Virus record (IMG/VR): IMGVR_UViG_3300008108_000310
Span: 1-51,352 of that record
DNA length: 51,352 bases
Source: a virus
Direction: 5' to 3' (one strand)
The notes below the pieces were generated by a model that searched no databases, had not been told where the DNA came from, and was given only the letters and a program-made list of their open reading frames with translations. A program made the position numbers and the translations under genes. Of the stretch, positions 40,445 through 47,573 are shown piece after piece (the first letter of the stretch is position 1; each line of letters starts with the position of its first letter).

Positions 40445-40545
40445 TTAATATCGTTACATGGCCTTACCGCCGTATCGCAGAAGAAATTCGTTTTAGAAAA
40501 CGTTTAAAAGAGTTACGCAAAAAAGACCCATTTATATACAAATGA
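40432..40545 (+). CDS. 37-residue conserved small protein overlapping primase
   Basis: Starts inside the primase gene (13-base overlap) in another frame: MVWIINIVTWPYRRIAEE..., ending RLKELRKKDPFIYK. One short hydrophobic N-terminal segment is followed by a basic helix. I recall similar small proteins ending in RKxDPFIYK in cyanophage genomes, which supports it as real. It could anchor something at the membrane. Function unknown. Confidence 0.6.
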   Translation: MVWIINIVTWPYRRIAEEIRFRKRLKELRKKDPFIYK

Positions 40546-40577
40546 AATTCAAGTTTTTACAGGATAAGTAGTAATAC

Positions 40578-42101
40578 ATGATAGTTTGGGGAATAAGTGC
40601 AAACAGTCATGATGCTGCATTGGCAGTTTTTAAATGTTCGGGTAAAGGCAACGGCACTCGAAAACATTTAAAATTACTGTTTGCAAGTCATGCTGAACGC
40701 TACAGTGGCATTAAGAATGATCCTCATTTAAATGCCGAGTTAATTTCAGAAGCTAAAAAGTATGGAGAACCAGATGAAATTATTTGGTACGAAAGGCCTT
40801 TACTTAAAACTCTTAGACAGTTTAGAGCAGGCCAAGGAATTCGGTTACGTGAAAACAACATTAAACATTACCTTAACTCTTATGGAATACATGCTCCTAT
40901 TAAGTATGTTGATCATCATCATTCCCATGCTGCTGCCGGGTATTATACTAGTCCTTTTAGTGAAGCCTGCATTGTTAGTATCGACAGTATTGGAGAATTT
41001 GCAACTCTTAGTATCTGGCAAGCACGAGCCAATCGACTCGAAAAAGTCTACACACAATCGTACCCGCACTCGGTAGGATTATGGTATTCGGCACTCACAC
41101 AACGAGTTGGATTAAAACCACAAGAAGACGAATACATTCTTATGGGTATGGCAGCATACGGTGACCCAGATAGATTGTATCGCAGTATACAGGATCACTT
41201 TATAGAATTAAACGATCCACAGCAGCACTGGTTGCCCGAGGCGCTGGTACACGTTAATCAAAATTTACATCGGGGGTGCCAGAACTGGCGACCTGATCTT
41301 GAAACAGAACAGGATTATTTTGATATAGCTGCTGGCGCCCAACGAGTTTATGAAAACATTTTCAATTGGGTGTTGCAATATGCATCCACTGTTGTTCCTT
41401 CTAAGAACCTAGTTCTCACAGGAGGGTGTGCGCTAAACTGTAGTGCCAACGGCATAGCATACAATTATTTCGACAACATATGGATCATGCCCAATCCGGG
41501 CGATGCCGGGTCAGCGATAGGTGCACCTCTTGCACATTATAATCAACACATAAAGTGGCCGGGTCCGTATTTGGGTCACACAATTGAAGGTGACTATCCT
41601 GTAGAAGAAGCATTGCATGAACTACTTACTACAGGTATTGTTGGTGTTGCTAACGGCGCTGCTGAGTTTGGTCCAAGGGCTCTTGGTAACAGAAGCCTGC
41701 TTGCTGATCCTAGAGGCATTGATATCAAGGACCGAGTTAACAAGATCAAGCGCAGACAAAAGTTTAGACCATTTGCTCCAGCAATACTTGCCGAGCATGT
41801 CAACGACTACTTCCAAGGACCCACAGGCCCTTACATGCAATACACCAGCGTTTGTACAGACCCCAATCTACCAGCAGTTGTTCACGGCGATGGTACTGCA
41901 AGGGTACAAACAGTTTCTGCAAAAGATAACCCAGGATTTAGACGTTTACTGGAACGTTGGTATGAAGAAACCGGTTGCCCTATACTGTTAAACACTAGTT
42001 TAAATATCAAAGGAAAACCGATAGTTAATACTGAAAAGGATGCTGAAGAGTTTGAAAAGTTGTATGGAGTACGTGTGTGCAAGGCTGCTGCGAAAAAGTA
42101 A
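40578..42101 (+). CDS. Carbamoyltransferase (NodU/CmcH/TobZ family)
   Basis: 507 residues. ISANSHDAALAVF at the start, DHHHSHAAAG at 112-121 (metal and substrate site), VSIDSIGEFATLSIW, GLKPQEDEYILMGMAAYGD, TGGCALNCSANG, MPNPGDAGSAIGA and FGPRALGNRSLLADPR, RQKFRPFAPAIL match the Kae1-like N-domain and YrdC-like C-domain sequence of O-carbamoyltransferases. They transfer carbamoyl from carbamoyl-phosphate via carbamoyl-AMP to a sugar hydroxyl or similar group. In the phage it may modify a surface glycan or a nucleotide base; both have been suggested for marine phage homologs. It lies between primase and helicase, away from the glycan cassette. Confidence 0.92.
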   Translation: MIVWGISANSHDAALAVFKCSGKGNGTRKHLKLLFASHAERYSGIKNDPHLNAELISEAKKYGEPDEIIWYERPLLKTLRQFRAGQGIRLRENNIKHYLNSYGIHAPIKYVDHHHSHAAAGYYTSPFSEACIVSIDSIGEFATLSIWQARANRLEKVYTQSYPHSVGLWYSALTQRVGLKPQEDEYILMGMAAYGDPDRLYRSIQDHFIELNDPQQHWLPEALVHVNQNLHRGCQNWRPDLETEQDYFDIAAGAQRVYENIFNWVLQYASTVVPSKNLVLTGGCALNCSANGIAYNYFDNIWIMPNPGDAGSAIGAPLAHYNQHIKWPGPYLGHTIEGDYPVEEALHELLTTGIVGVANGAAEFGPRALGNRSLLADPRGIDIKDRVNKIKRRQKFRPFAPAILAEHVNDYFQGPTGPYMQYTSVCTDPNLPAVVHGDGTARVQTVSAKDNPGFRRLLERWYEETGCPILLNTSLNIKGKPIVNTEKDAEEFEKLYGVRVCKAAAKK

Positions 42102-42131
42102 ACATAGTAGAACACATTAAAGAAATTGAGA

Positions 42132-42159
42132 TTGACACACATACATACTGTATTACAAT
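42132..42159 (+). promoter_or_regulatory. Sigma70-type promoter upstream of gp41
   Basis: TTGACA at 42132-42137, 16 bases, TACAAT at 42154-42159; leader of about 50 bases to the ATG at 42219. Confidence 0.6.
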
Positions 42160-42218
42160 AATATATTGTGAAAATTGTGGTAGTTTAAAAGCAACAACAA
42201 ACGTGAGACAAATAAAAA

Positions 42219-43628
42219 ATGGCAACAAGACAAAACACTGACTACGGTTACGACATACAAAAGCTATATCTAGAAATGATGCTTACAGATGCAGAAACAT
42301 TTGTTCGCTGCCAGAGTGTGTTTGATTCCAGCACATTTGATCGCCGGCTGTCGGATACTGCAAAATTCATAAATGAATATGTCACTGAACACAATGCCAT
42401 GCCCACCTTTGACATTGTTAATGCAGCAACACACGCAGGGTTAAAGGACCCGGGAGTTCTAGAGGAAAACCATTATGACTGGTTGTTGCAGGAGTTTGAA
42501 ACATTCAGCAGACACAGAGCACTGGAAGCAGCAATCTTAAAAAGCGCAGACCTGCTGGAAAAGGGCGAATACGGTCCAGTGGAAGACTTGATCAAACGTG
42601 CTGTACAGATTGGTTTGCAAAAAGACTTGGGCACAGACTACTGGCGTGATCCAAGAGAACGCTTGAGCGCAATCAAAGACAAGAACGGACAGATCAGCAC
42701 AGGCTGGCCTACACTGGACAAGAAACTGTTTGGCGGATTCAACAGAGGCGAACTCAATATCTTTGCAGGTGGATCGGGTGCAGGCAAGAGTTTGTTCTTG
42801 GCCAACCTAGGTGTTAACTGGGCGTTGCTGGGCTTGAACGTGCTGTACTTGAGTTTCGAACTCAGCGAAAATCTAGTTAGTATGCGTATCGACAGTATGG
42901 TCACTGACATCCCTAGCAGAGACATTTTCAAAAGCATTGATGACGTGGAAATGAAAGTGCGTATGATTGGCAAGCGATCAGGTGCCATACAGGTCAAGTA
43001 CATGCCCACAGGCAAAAACGCCAACGACCTGCGCAGCTATATCAAAGAATACGAAATCAAAACAAAGAAAAAGATCGACGTTGTACTGGTGGACTACTTG
43101 GATCTTATGATGCCCGTTGCAGCAAAGATTTCAGCAGAAAATCTGTTTGTCAAAGACAAGTATGTCAGTGAAGAACTGCGCAACCTGGCTATGGAACTGA
43201 ACTGTATCTTTGTTACAGCAAGTCAGTTGAACAGAGCCAGCGTTGAAGAAATTGAATTTGATCACAGTCACATTTCGGGCGGCTTGAGTAAAATCAACAC
43301 AGCAGACAACGTGATTGGTATCTTCACCAGCAGAGCCATGCGTGAACGTGGGCGCTATCAATTGCAGTTGATGAAAACTCGCAGTAGCAGTGGTGTCAAC
43401 AGCAAGATCGATCTAGAGTTTGATGTGGACAGTTTGCGCATACGTGACATCGGTGAAGAGGACGAAGACAGCAACACTGCACCAAAGGGCAAAGCAAACG
43501 TGTTTGATCAGATCAAGCGAACCAGCGCACCCAGTGCAGCAGACTTGCCGGAAGACAGTGCAAAGATCTCAGCAGCCACTGACAGCACACGCTTGCGAGC
43601 ATTTCTCAACACACTGGGCACAGAATAA
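42219..43628 (+). CDS. 41: Replicative DNA helicase gp41
   Basis: 469 residues (T4 gp41: 475). Helical N-terminus, linker STGWPTLDKKLFGGFNRGEL, Walker A GGSGAGKS at 184-191, YLSFELSENLVSMRID (H1a), VVLVDYLDLM (Walker B), FVTASQLNRA and a C-terminal DQIKRTSAP tail. DnaB-family hexamer that unwinds DNA at the fork with gp61. Its codons are noticeably more GC-ending (CTG, TTG, AAG) than the AT-rich virion genes, so it resembles the early region in composition. Convergent with the lysin gene. Confidence 0.95.
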   Translation: MATRQNTDYGYDIQKLYLEMMLTDAETFVRCQSVFDSSTFDRRLSDTAKFINEYVTEHNAMPTFDIVNAATHAGLKDPGVLEENHYDWLLQEFETFSRHRALEAAILKSADLLEKGEYGPVEDLIKRAVQIGLQKDLGTDYWRDPRERLSAIKDKNGQISTGWPTLDKKLFGGFNRGELNIFAGGSGAGKSLFLANLGVNWALLGLNVLYLSFELSENLVSMRIDSMVTDIPSRDIFKSIDDVEMKVRMIGKRSGAIQVKYMPTGKNANDLRSYIKEYEIKTKKKIDVVLVDYLDLMMPVAAKISAENLFVKDKYVSEELRNLAMELNCIFVTASQLNRASVEEIEFDHSHISGGLSKINTADNVIGIFTSRAMRERGRYQLQLMKTRSSSGVNSKIDLEFDVDSLRIRDIGEEDEDSNTAPKGKANVFDQIKRTSAPSAADLPEDSAKISAATDSTRLRAFLNTLGTE

Positions 43629-43630
43629 CA

Positions 43631-44269
43631 CTACGCAAACCAACTGCGTATAACATCAAACAGGTTGCGAGCAGCCACCACTATCTCTGGTGCTCGTCTC
43701 ACAGCCAGCGCACGATCAGGTGGGCGCAGATCCAGGCTCACCGAGTTGCTTTGATTGCCACCCAAGATCTGCCAATATTCTCTGCCATCTACCGTCACAG
43801 TGTTTACATAGAATCCCACATGTCCTTGCCAGCTCTGTCTGCCACGTGGAAATATCACCACATCGCCAGGACGAGGATCCTCATTCTTGTGATCCACCGG
43901 CACACCCCAATCCAAGAAGCTTCTAGCCAACAGTGGATACTCACTGACCGACGACGATCCTGCTGTACCCGTACGAGCCAGCACTGAGTTTACAAAAGCT
44001 GCACACCATTCGGTGCGTCTTGGATCTACTCCTAGGAAAGCTGTGAGTTCCGGTCTATGCTGAGTTTCAGTGTAGCCCAAGTATTCACCAGCCACAGCCA
44101 GTGTATCAGCATCAACGGGTCGTCGCAGCGGTCTTGGCACAGATTCCGGCACAGTAGGTTCTGCTACAGCATACACCACACCGCTGGCACCTTCACTGGC
44201 ACTCTGCCGCAATTCCGCTACAGGTACAGCACAGCCCGACAACAGTAATATCAATAGTATCGCCCTCAT
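43631..44269 (-). CDS. Lipoprotein CHAP/TIGR02594-type peptidoglycan hydrolase
   Basis: 212 residues from ATG 44269. MRAILLILLLSGCA is a short lipoprotein signal with lipobox LLSG and Cys13, predicting lipid anchoring after export. The enzyme domain has TEWCAAFVNSVLAR (catalytic Cys89), RPGDVVIFPRGRQ, GHVGFYV (His150) and ILGGNQSNSV, the order of CHAP-like proteins of the TIGR02594 type that cut peptidoglycan. It is the only clear lysis candidate in the window. The motif CTTAAATA followed by TTTAC abuts the ATG, indicating late expression without a leader. It converges on gp41. Confidence 0.78.
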   Translation of the reverse strand: MRAILLILLLSGCAVPVAELRQSASEGASGVVYAVAEPTVPESVPRPLRRPVDADTLAVAGEYLGYTETQHRPELTAFLGVDPRRTEWCAAFVNSVLARTGTAGSSSVSEYPLLARSFLDWGVPVDHKNEDPRPGDVVIFPRGRQSWQGHVGFYVNTVTVDGREYWQILGGNQSNSVSLDLRPPDRALAVRRAPEIVVAARNLFDVIRSWFA

Positions 44270-44274
44270 GTAAA

Positions 44275-44282
44275 TATTTAAG
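44275..44282 (-). promoter_or_regulatory. Late-type motif 5 bases from the lysin start
   Basis: On the minus strand: CTTAAATA, then TTTAC, then ATG at 44269. Same geometry as upstream of gp14, gp17 and the 11344 gene. Confidence 0.5.
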
Positions 44283-44351
44283 CAAACCCCACAGCGGAGC
44301 AAACCACCATCAGCAAGATTCCGCTGAACAGTCTGCGAAGCAGAAGCCGCC

Positions 44352-44374
44352 AAAAAAGCGCGAAGCGTTTGCGC
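44352..44374 (-). terminator. Leftward terminator upstream of the lysin gene
   Basis: Minus-strand stem GCGCAAA / TTCGCGC with loop CGC (one G-T pair), followed by TTTTTT. It would stop transcripts arriving from the right before the lysin gene. Confidence 0.65.
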
Positions 44375-44463
44375 AGCAAAAAATTTTCAGCGAAATCACT
44401 GCCACCAAAACACAAGATCATAGGCCAGAGTACTATTTGTATATAAAAATATCAAAACAACAA

Positions 44464-44517
44464 AACCGTGTCATACGGCCCCTAACGACACGCCGATAGA
44501 CACCTAGCGACACGGTT
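44464..44517. repeat. Inverted repeat with GACAC motifs
   Basis: AACCGTGTC at 44464-44472 and GACACGGTT at 44509-44517 are exact reverse complements with 36 bases between. The interior holds two more GACAC copies (44487 and 44499). It lies just upstream of the small late gene at 44557. Could be a protein-binding site or an RNA stem. Confidence 0.6.
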
Positions 44518-44544
44518 CTAGATTTTACGTCATTTAGCACACAA

Positions 44545-44552
44545 GATAAATA
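44545..44552 (+). promoter_or_regulatory. Late promoter motif 4 bases from the 44557 start
   Basis: GATAAATA followed by CTGT and ATG at 44557. No ribosome-binding sequence between. Confidence 0.55.
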
Positions 44553-44556
44553 CTGT

Positions 44557-44772
44557 ATGACAGCACAACCCACAGAGTTTCAACAACAGTTAGCAAACAT
44601 ACGAGCTAGGATTGAAGAACTTAGGCAGCGCATGGGTTTCACAGAAGACAACACAGTAAAGCCCGCAACTGAAAGTATATTGAAAACCTCAGTAGAACCC
44701 ACGGTAACCACCACAGTAGAAAACCATAGCGCAGACCATCTACGAGCAGCACTGCGTAAACGCTCTAGCTGA
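44557..44772 (+). CDS. Small late protein of unknown function
   Basis: 71 residues with a late motif directly upstream. QLANIRARIEELRQRMGF forms a short charged helix or coiled coil; the rest is Thr/Val-rich and ends in a basic helix (HLRAALRKRSS). It is the only rightward gene right of the helicase gene. Unknown role; its last 8 bases overlap a possible leftward micropeptide. Confidence 0.55.
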   Translation: MTAQPTEFQQQLANIRARIEELRQRMGFTEDNTVKPATESILKTSVEPTVTTTVENHSADHLRAALRKRSS

Positions 44773-44839
44773 TCTGAACCGAATCAACAGCTACGTGAAA
44801 CTGTGAATCTGAGTGTACTGTAATGTGCCAAGTTGCCAT
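44765..44839 (-). CDS. Possible 24-residue micropeptide
   Basis: The frame MATWHITVHSDSQFHVAV... (24 residues) starts 5 bases after the -10 element of the leftward promoter at 44845-44873. The alternation of polar and apolar residues fits a beta-hairpin and argues weakly for coding. No ribosome site; it would be leaderless. May equally be chance in a non-coding transcript. Confidence 0.25.
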   Translation of the reverse strand: MATWHITVHSDSQFHVAVDSVQIS

Positions 44840-44844
44840 GCCAC

Positions 44845-44873
44845 AGTGTAGCACACAGTAGGGTGGAGGTCAA
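44845..44873 (-). promoter_or_regulatory. Leftward sigma70-type promoter antisense to the 44557 gene
   Basis: Minus strand TTGACC (44873-44868), 17 bases, TACACT (44850-44845). It lacks the TGTAGG element of the other early promoters. A transcript from here would run about 480 bases to the terminator at 44352, antisense to the small late gene. Confidence 0.6.
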
Positions 44874-44914
44874 CCGTCCTGCGGACGGGCACCAAGCCCG
44901 AGGGGCTGTTGCGT

Positions 44915-45009
44915 GATAAAAAAATTAGCTGCGCAAAAAAATTTAGAGCCCGTGGTGTTTTTGGGAAAGGGTTTTTGTCGGATAAAAAAATCCCTGCGCA
45001 AAAAAGTAT
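44915..45009. repeat. Two-copy direct repeat with A-tracts
   Basis: Copy A at 44915-44944 and copy B at 44981-45009 share GATAAAAAAAT, a 2-3 base variable part and CTGCGCAAAAAA. Start-to-start distance is 66 bases. They form an A-tract, GC-core, A-tract unit, as bent DNA or protein-binding iterons might. Confidence 0.65.
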
Positions 45010-45141
45010 AGGGAAGTACTTACAGTTTCAAGGTGGTGATTTGGACACACCACTACTACGCTAAGTGCTTGATTTCAAATTTAAATTTGCTAGTGACCGA
45101 CCTGGAGAAAAATTTTTTATTTTCTCATACCTGACCTCAAG

Positions 45142-45174
45142 AGAAAATCCGCAGCACGGCCAACACTGCGGATT
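45142..45174 (-). terminator. Terminator at the end of the early leftward genes
   Basis: Minus-strand stem AATCCGCAG / CTGCGGATT with an 11-base loop, followed by TTCTC (stem end supplies TTTT). It follows the leftmost early gene by about 40 bases. Confidence 0.75.
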
Positions 45175-45213
45175 GTTCATTATACATTGAGAAAGGAGCA
45201 GCCGTTGAGTCCT

Positions 45214-45588
45214 TTAGTCTGCTCTGCTGCCAGCGTAGGCAGTGTAGCCATACTTGGTGAGCACCTTTGCAGCAGCACGGGCACCTGCTTCCTTAGCGTC
45301 CATGCTCTGTCCTGGCCACTGGCTAGGGTTCCAAAGCTCGTAGGCTTTGCCAGTGTAGTCAGGACGCAGTCCAATCTCCTTAAGCGTTTGGCGCTCCAGC
45401 TTACCCAGTCGGGTATTGCCTTTGTGCCGGGGATACACTGTGACCCAAGCGAAGCCGCAGTACATGGGTTCGCCATAAGCGTTGCCGCCAGTCTTGGCTT
45501 TCCATTCTGCGATGTAGTCGTGTGCAGCAGCCGCAGCCGCAGTCAGAGTCTCGTCACGTACTGCAATGGTGTCCATGGTCAAAGTCAT
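45214..45588 (-). CDS. Early unknown protein, leftmost of the early array
   Basis: 124 residues, AAGGA before the ATG and its own early promoter. AAAAAAHDYIAEWKAKTGG is helical; YCGFAWVTVYPRHKGNTRLG and KAYELWNPSQWPGQSMDAKE with AGARAAAKVLTKYGYTAY follow. The Gly/Tyr-rich Cys-containing core seems to be a compact alpha/beta fold. No family recognised. Early expression suggests host takeover or metabolism. Confidence 0.75.
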   Translation of the reverse strand: MTLTMDTIAVRDETLTAAAAAAHDYIAEWKAKTGGNAYGEPMYCGFAWVTVYPRHKGNTRLGKLERQTLKEIGLRPDYTGKAYELWNPSQWPGQSMDAKEAGARAAAKVLTKYGYTAYAGSRAD

Positions 45589-45618
45589 CTGTGTGTTCCT
45601 TTGTGTTGCCTACAGTGT

Positions 45619-45647
45619 TTATATAGTACGCTGCGGTGGAAGGTCAA
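45619..45647 (-). promoter_or_regulatory. Early promoter 1 (for 45588 gene)
   Basis: TTGACC, 16 bases, TATATA, then AACACTGTAGGCAACA. Member of the repeated early promoter family. Confidence 0.8.
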
Positions 45648-45874
45648 GCCACTGTGGCGAAGTTTTCTTGCCGCAGAGGCAGATAGTTCTTGGCCACAGC
45701 ATAACGGATCAAGTGACGATCCAGCGCAGTGAGTGTGGCCGCACGGCTAGGAGTCTCCAGTTCGAATGCCAGTTGGCTTGCGGCGTTGGAGATGCGATCG
45801 TTGGGATCGCGTTCAGCGGTGCAGCGCAGGTGGTACATCAGCCGCTGGACTTGTTGGGCAGTGAGCTTCATCAT
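45644..45874 (-). CDS. Early unknown helical protein
   Basis: 76 residues: KLTAQQVQRLMYHLRCTAER and TLTALDRHLIRYAVAKNYLP are helices. GAGGAA precedes ATGATG. Its start overlaps the stop of the 40-residue gene (ATGA), so it is third in the operon read from the promoter at 46270-46298. The next promoter's -35 overlaps its stop codon. Confidence 0.7.
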   Translation of the reverse strand: MMKLTAQQVQRLMYHLRCTAERDPNDRISNAASQLAFELETPSRAATLTALDRHLIRYAVAKNYLPLRQENFATVA

Positions 45875-45993
45875 GCTTCCTCAATCTCAAGTGTTCTGTT
45901 GTCTAGTTTGGTGCGGGTCAATGCCAGTGCATCGGCGTGACTGGTGGTGACTGCAACGATCTCGCGGGTGTGATGGTCGCGTATGATATACAC
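45871..45993 (-). CDS. Early 40-residue protein with GTG start
   Basis: GTG at 45993, with GAG 7 bases upstream inside the stop region of the previous gene. Sequence begins VYIIRDHHTREIVAVTTSHA and ends LEIEEA. The stop overlaps the next start (ATGA). Its tight placement between two coupled genes supports it. Function unknown. Confidence 0.6.
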   Translation of the reverse strand: MYIIRDHHTREIVAVTTSHADALALTRTKLDNRTLEIEEA

Positions 45994-45994
45994 G

Positions 45995-46240
45995 TTAGAA
46001 CTCGTCAATCAATGCAAAGTCGTCGTCGCCTTCATAATAGTCTTGGTAGTCATCTGCACTGTAGGTGTAGATGGTGCTGTATTCGCCGTTGCTCAAATGA
46101 ACCGCAACATCAATGGTGTTGTATCCACCAAAGCCGTCCGCAACATATTCATCTGCCCAACGCAGGGCTTCACTACGAGTGTCAGCTTCATGCAGCAGGC
46201 ATTCGCTGGTGTAGCCATAGTCGCCATAGATCTTGTACAT
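45995..46240 (-). CDS. Early unknown acidic protein
   Basis: 81 residues, GGAG before the ATG. YKIYGDYGYTSECLLHEADT then SEALRWADEYVADGFGGYNT and an acidic end DYQDYYEGDDDFALIDEF. The first part looks like a beta-hairpin plus helix. First gene of a three-gene operon. Acidic tails of this type occur in DNA-mimic or inhibitor proteins, but that is speculation. Confidence 0.72.
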   Translation of the reverse strand: MYKIYGDYGYTSECLLHEADTRSEALRWADEYVADGFGGYNTIDVAVHLSNGEYSTIYTYSADDYQDYYEGDDDFALIDEF

Positions 46241-46269
46241 CGCGTGTCTCCTGTGTTGCCTACAGTCTT

Positions 46270-46298
46270 TATATAGTGACTCGGAACTGGTTTGTCAA
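46270..46298 (-). promoter_or_regulatory. Early promoter 2 (for 46240 operon)
   Basis: TTGACA, 17 bases, TATATA, then AAGACTGTAGGCAACA and GGAG. Confidence 0.85.
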
Positions 46299-46326
46299 CC
46301 TCTAACAGCGGGGTTTTGTGATTTTT

Positions 46327-46497
46327 TTATTCCAGCGCCTCAGTGCAGTCGCAGTCCATCCAATGCTCGCTCATGATGCTGTCATAGGCAACATCACGTT
46401 TGGCTTGCCATTGTCCCACAGTCTCAGGACTGAACACGAACACCAGCACAATCAGCCACGCAGTAGCAAAGAACAGGTTCATTGGGTAGTTTTGCAT
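46327..46497 (-). CDS. Early small membrane protein
   Basis: 56 residues. N-terminal MQNYPMNLFFATAWLIVLVF forms a transmembrane segment (about residues 7-23), followed by a soluble tail with a Cys pair (DCDC). GAGGAG lies 7 bases upstream, inside the end of the preceding gene, so it is co-translated with it. Possible host membrane effector. Unknown family. Confidence 0.65.
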   Translation of the reverse strand: MQNYPMNLFFATAWLIVLVFVFSPETVGQWQAKRDVAYDSIMSEHWMDCDCTEALE

Positions 46498-46498
46498 C

Positions 46499-46768
46499 TT
46501 ACTTCTCCTCTTTCACGCCCATTGCACGGGCAGCGGCTACACCTGCTTCAGTGAGGTACAGCACACGGTTACGGGTCTCAGTTTCGACAAACAGGCAACC
46601 AGCATCATCTGAAGGTTTCCAAGCCTGCAAGCGAACCTCTGGGTTCTTCAGCAGTGCAGTCAGCGCCATCTTGCGAGCACGGTCGCCTTCGTTGTACTTT
46701 CCGTTGCAGCCGCACATGCAGCCAGGCTTGCCTGCGTACGAACGGACGGTGTGTTCCAGTGCGAGCAT
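46499..46768 (-). CDS. Early unknown protein with Cys cluster
   Basis: 89 residues from ATG 46768 (MLALEHTVRSYAGKPGCMCG); the longer frame to 46819 would run through the promoter -10 region. KPGCMCGCNGKY gives three closely spaced Cys that may bind metal. NPEVRLQAWK and GCLFVETETRNRVLYLTEAG follow. A similar protein (KPGCxCGCxGxY) is common in marine phages, as I recall. Own early promoter. Confidence 0.75.
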   Translation of the reverse strand: MLALEHTVRSYAGKPGCMCGCNGKYNEGDRARKMALTALLKNPEVRLQAWKPSDDAGCLFVETETRNRVLYLTEAGVAAARAMGVKEEK

Positions 46769-46801
46769 CGTGTATCCCTCTTCGTTGCTGCCTACAGTTA
46801 T

Positions 46802-46830
46802 AATATAGTCGCCGTTCAACGGTTTGTCAA
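46802..46830 (-). promoter_or_regulatory. Early promoter 3 (for 46768 operon)
   Basis: TTGACA, 17 bases, TATATT, then ATAACTGTAGGCAGCAA. Confidence 0.85.
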
Positions 46831-47219
46831 GAGCCTTCAGCCACTTTTTCTAGGTCTGCCAAAAGATTTTTCATCGCAGCGATACGCTCTGCGGTGGCGT
46901 GGAAGGTGCCGGAGTAACTCCAGCCCGACTTGAGTTCTGCTTCCAGCTCACGTGCCAGTCGTGCCCGTTCCTTGCGTTCCGCTTCATGTGCCAGTTCCGC
47001 ACGGAGTTGGGAAGCGTGAATCAGACTTGGACCATACAGGTTCTTGTAGGAGTTTCCTTGCTTGTCAAACTTGACAAGGAGATCTTTGCCAGTGTCTACC
47101 CAAATATGACCGTGACCGTTGATCTTGACAACACGACCAAACGCCGCGCTAGACAAGCCATAACGGGTGCGCCGCGCAACACCAACTTCGTCGCCGGCAT
47201 TGAGATTCAAGTATGCCAT
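46827..47219 (-). CDS. Early unknown protein with SH3-like start and coiled coil
   Basis: 130 residues. The first 60 (LNAGDEVGVARRTRYGLSSA, GRVVKINGHGHIWVDTGKDL) look like a small beta-barrel of the KOW/SH3 type; then a charged coiled coil (AELAHEAERKERARLARELE) and a Leu-rich end. GAGGAG precedes the ATG and an early promoter lies upstream. A nucleic-acid-associated role is conceivable but not shown. Confidence 0.72.
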   Translation of the reverse strand: MAYLNLNAGDEVGVARRTRYGLSSAAFGRVVKINGHGHIWVDTGKDLLVKFDKQGNSYKNLYGPSLIHASQLRAELAHEAERKERARLARELEAELKSGWSYSGTFHATAERIAAMKNLLADLEKVAEGS

Positions 47220-47257
47220 CTGCTTGTGCTCCTCTAGCAGTGTTGCCCTACACGTTA

Positions 47258-47286
47258 TATATAGTCATGGTGACCTCAAAGGTCAA
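47258..47286 (-). promoter_or_regulatory. Early promoter 4 (for 47219 gene)
   Basis: TTGACC, 17 bases, TATATA, then TAACGTGTAGGGCAACA. Confidence 0.85.
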
Positions 47287-47306
47287 CCTCGAACTCAATC
47301 TTTTTT

Positions 47307-47498
47307 TTAGATTCCGTCGTAGTCGGGCAGTGCCTGCAGGACGGGGATTTCCTTTTGGATGATCTCCATCTCCTGTGCTTCGGGCACGGGCGGCATGGAG
47401 TAAGCCATAGCCAACCAGCCAATGGTGTATTCTGTGCCACGCTTCTGACGCAGGAGTTTGACGAAGTCTTGCTTGGCGTAAAACGGTTTGGTTTCCAT
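47307..47498 (-). CDS. Early small unknown protein
   Basis: 63 residues: PFYAKQDFVKLLRQKRGTEY, then YTIGWLAMAYSMPPVPEAQE and a helical end (IIQKEIPVLQAL). AAGGAG upstream of the ATG and an early promoter of its own. No family recognised. Confidence 0.68.
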   Translation of the reverse strand: METKPFYAKQDFVKLLRQKRGTEYTIGWLAMAYSMPPVPEAQEMEIIQKEIPVLQALPDYDGI

Positions 47499-47525
47499 CT
47501 TGTGCTCCTTGCTGCCTACACGTTT

Positions 47526-47554
47526 AATATAGTAGGTGCGACCCTGGTTGTCAA
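47526..47554 (-). promoter_or_regulatory. Early promoter 5 (for 47498 gene)
   Basis: TTGACA, 17 bases, TATATT, then AAACGTGTAGGCAGCAAGG. Confidence 0.85.
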
Positions 47555-47573
47555 GAGCCGCACCAGAATTTTT

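Larger units (their letters stand above)
44773..45213. other. Non-coding region with stacked hairpins and A-tracts
   Basis: About 440 bases without a clear gene. It holds hairpins CCGTCC/GGACGG (44874-44888) and AGCCC/GGGCT (44895-44907), a GTGGTG/CACCAC stem (45033-45053), the 14-base palindrome CAAATTTAAATTTG (45076-45089), two A-tract direct repeats (44915 and 44981), a GAGAAAA/TTTTCTC repeat near 45105-45126, and the terminator of the early operon. Such a mix between an early leftward and a late rightward zone could be a replication origin or regulatory RNA region; neither is shown. Confidence 0.6.

Noticed and set aside
40432-40545. Small frame dismissed as chance overlap with primase
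   Set aside because: I kept it as a gene instead, because its C-terminal pattern matches small proteins remembered from related phages and it extends about 100 bases past the primase stop.
45187-45732. 181-residue rightward open frame
   Set aside because: Crosses the early terminator region, promoter 1 and the 45588 gene in antisense; no start signals.
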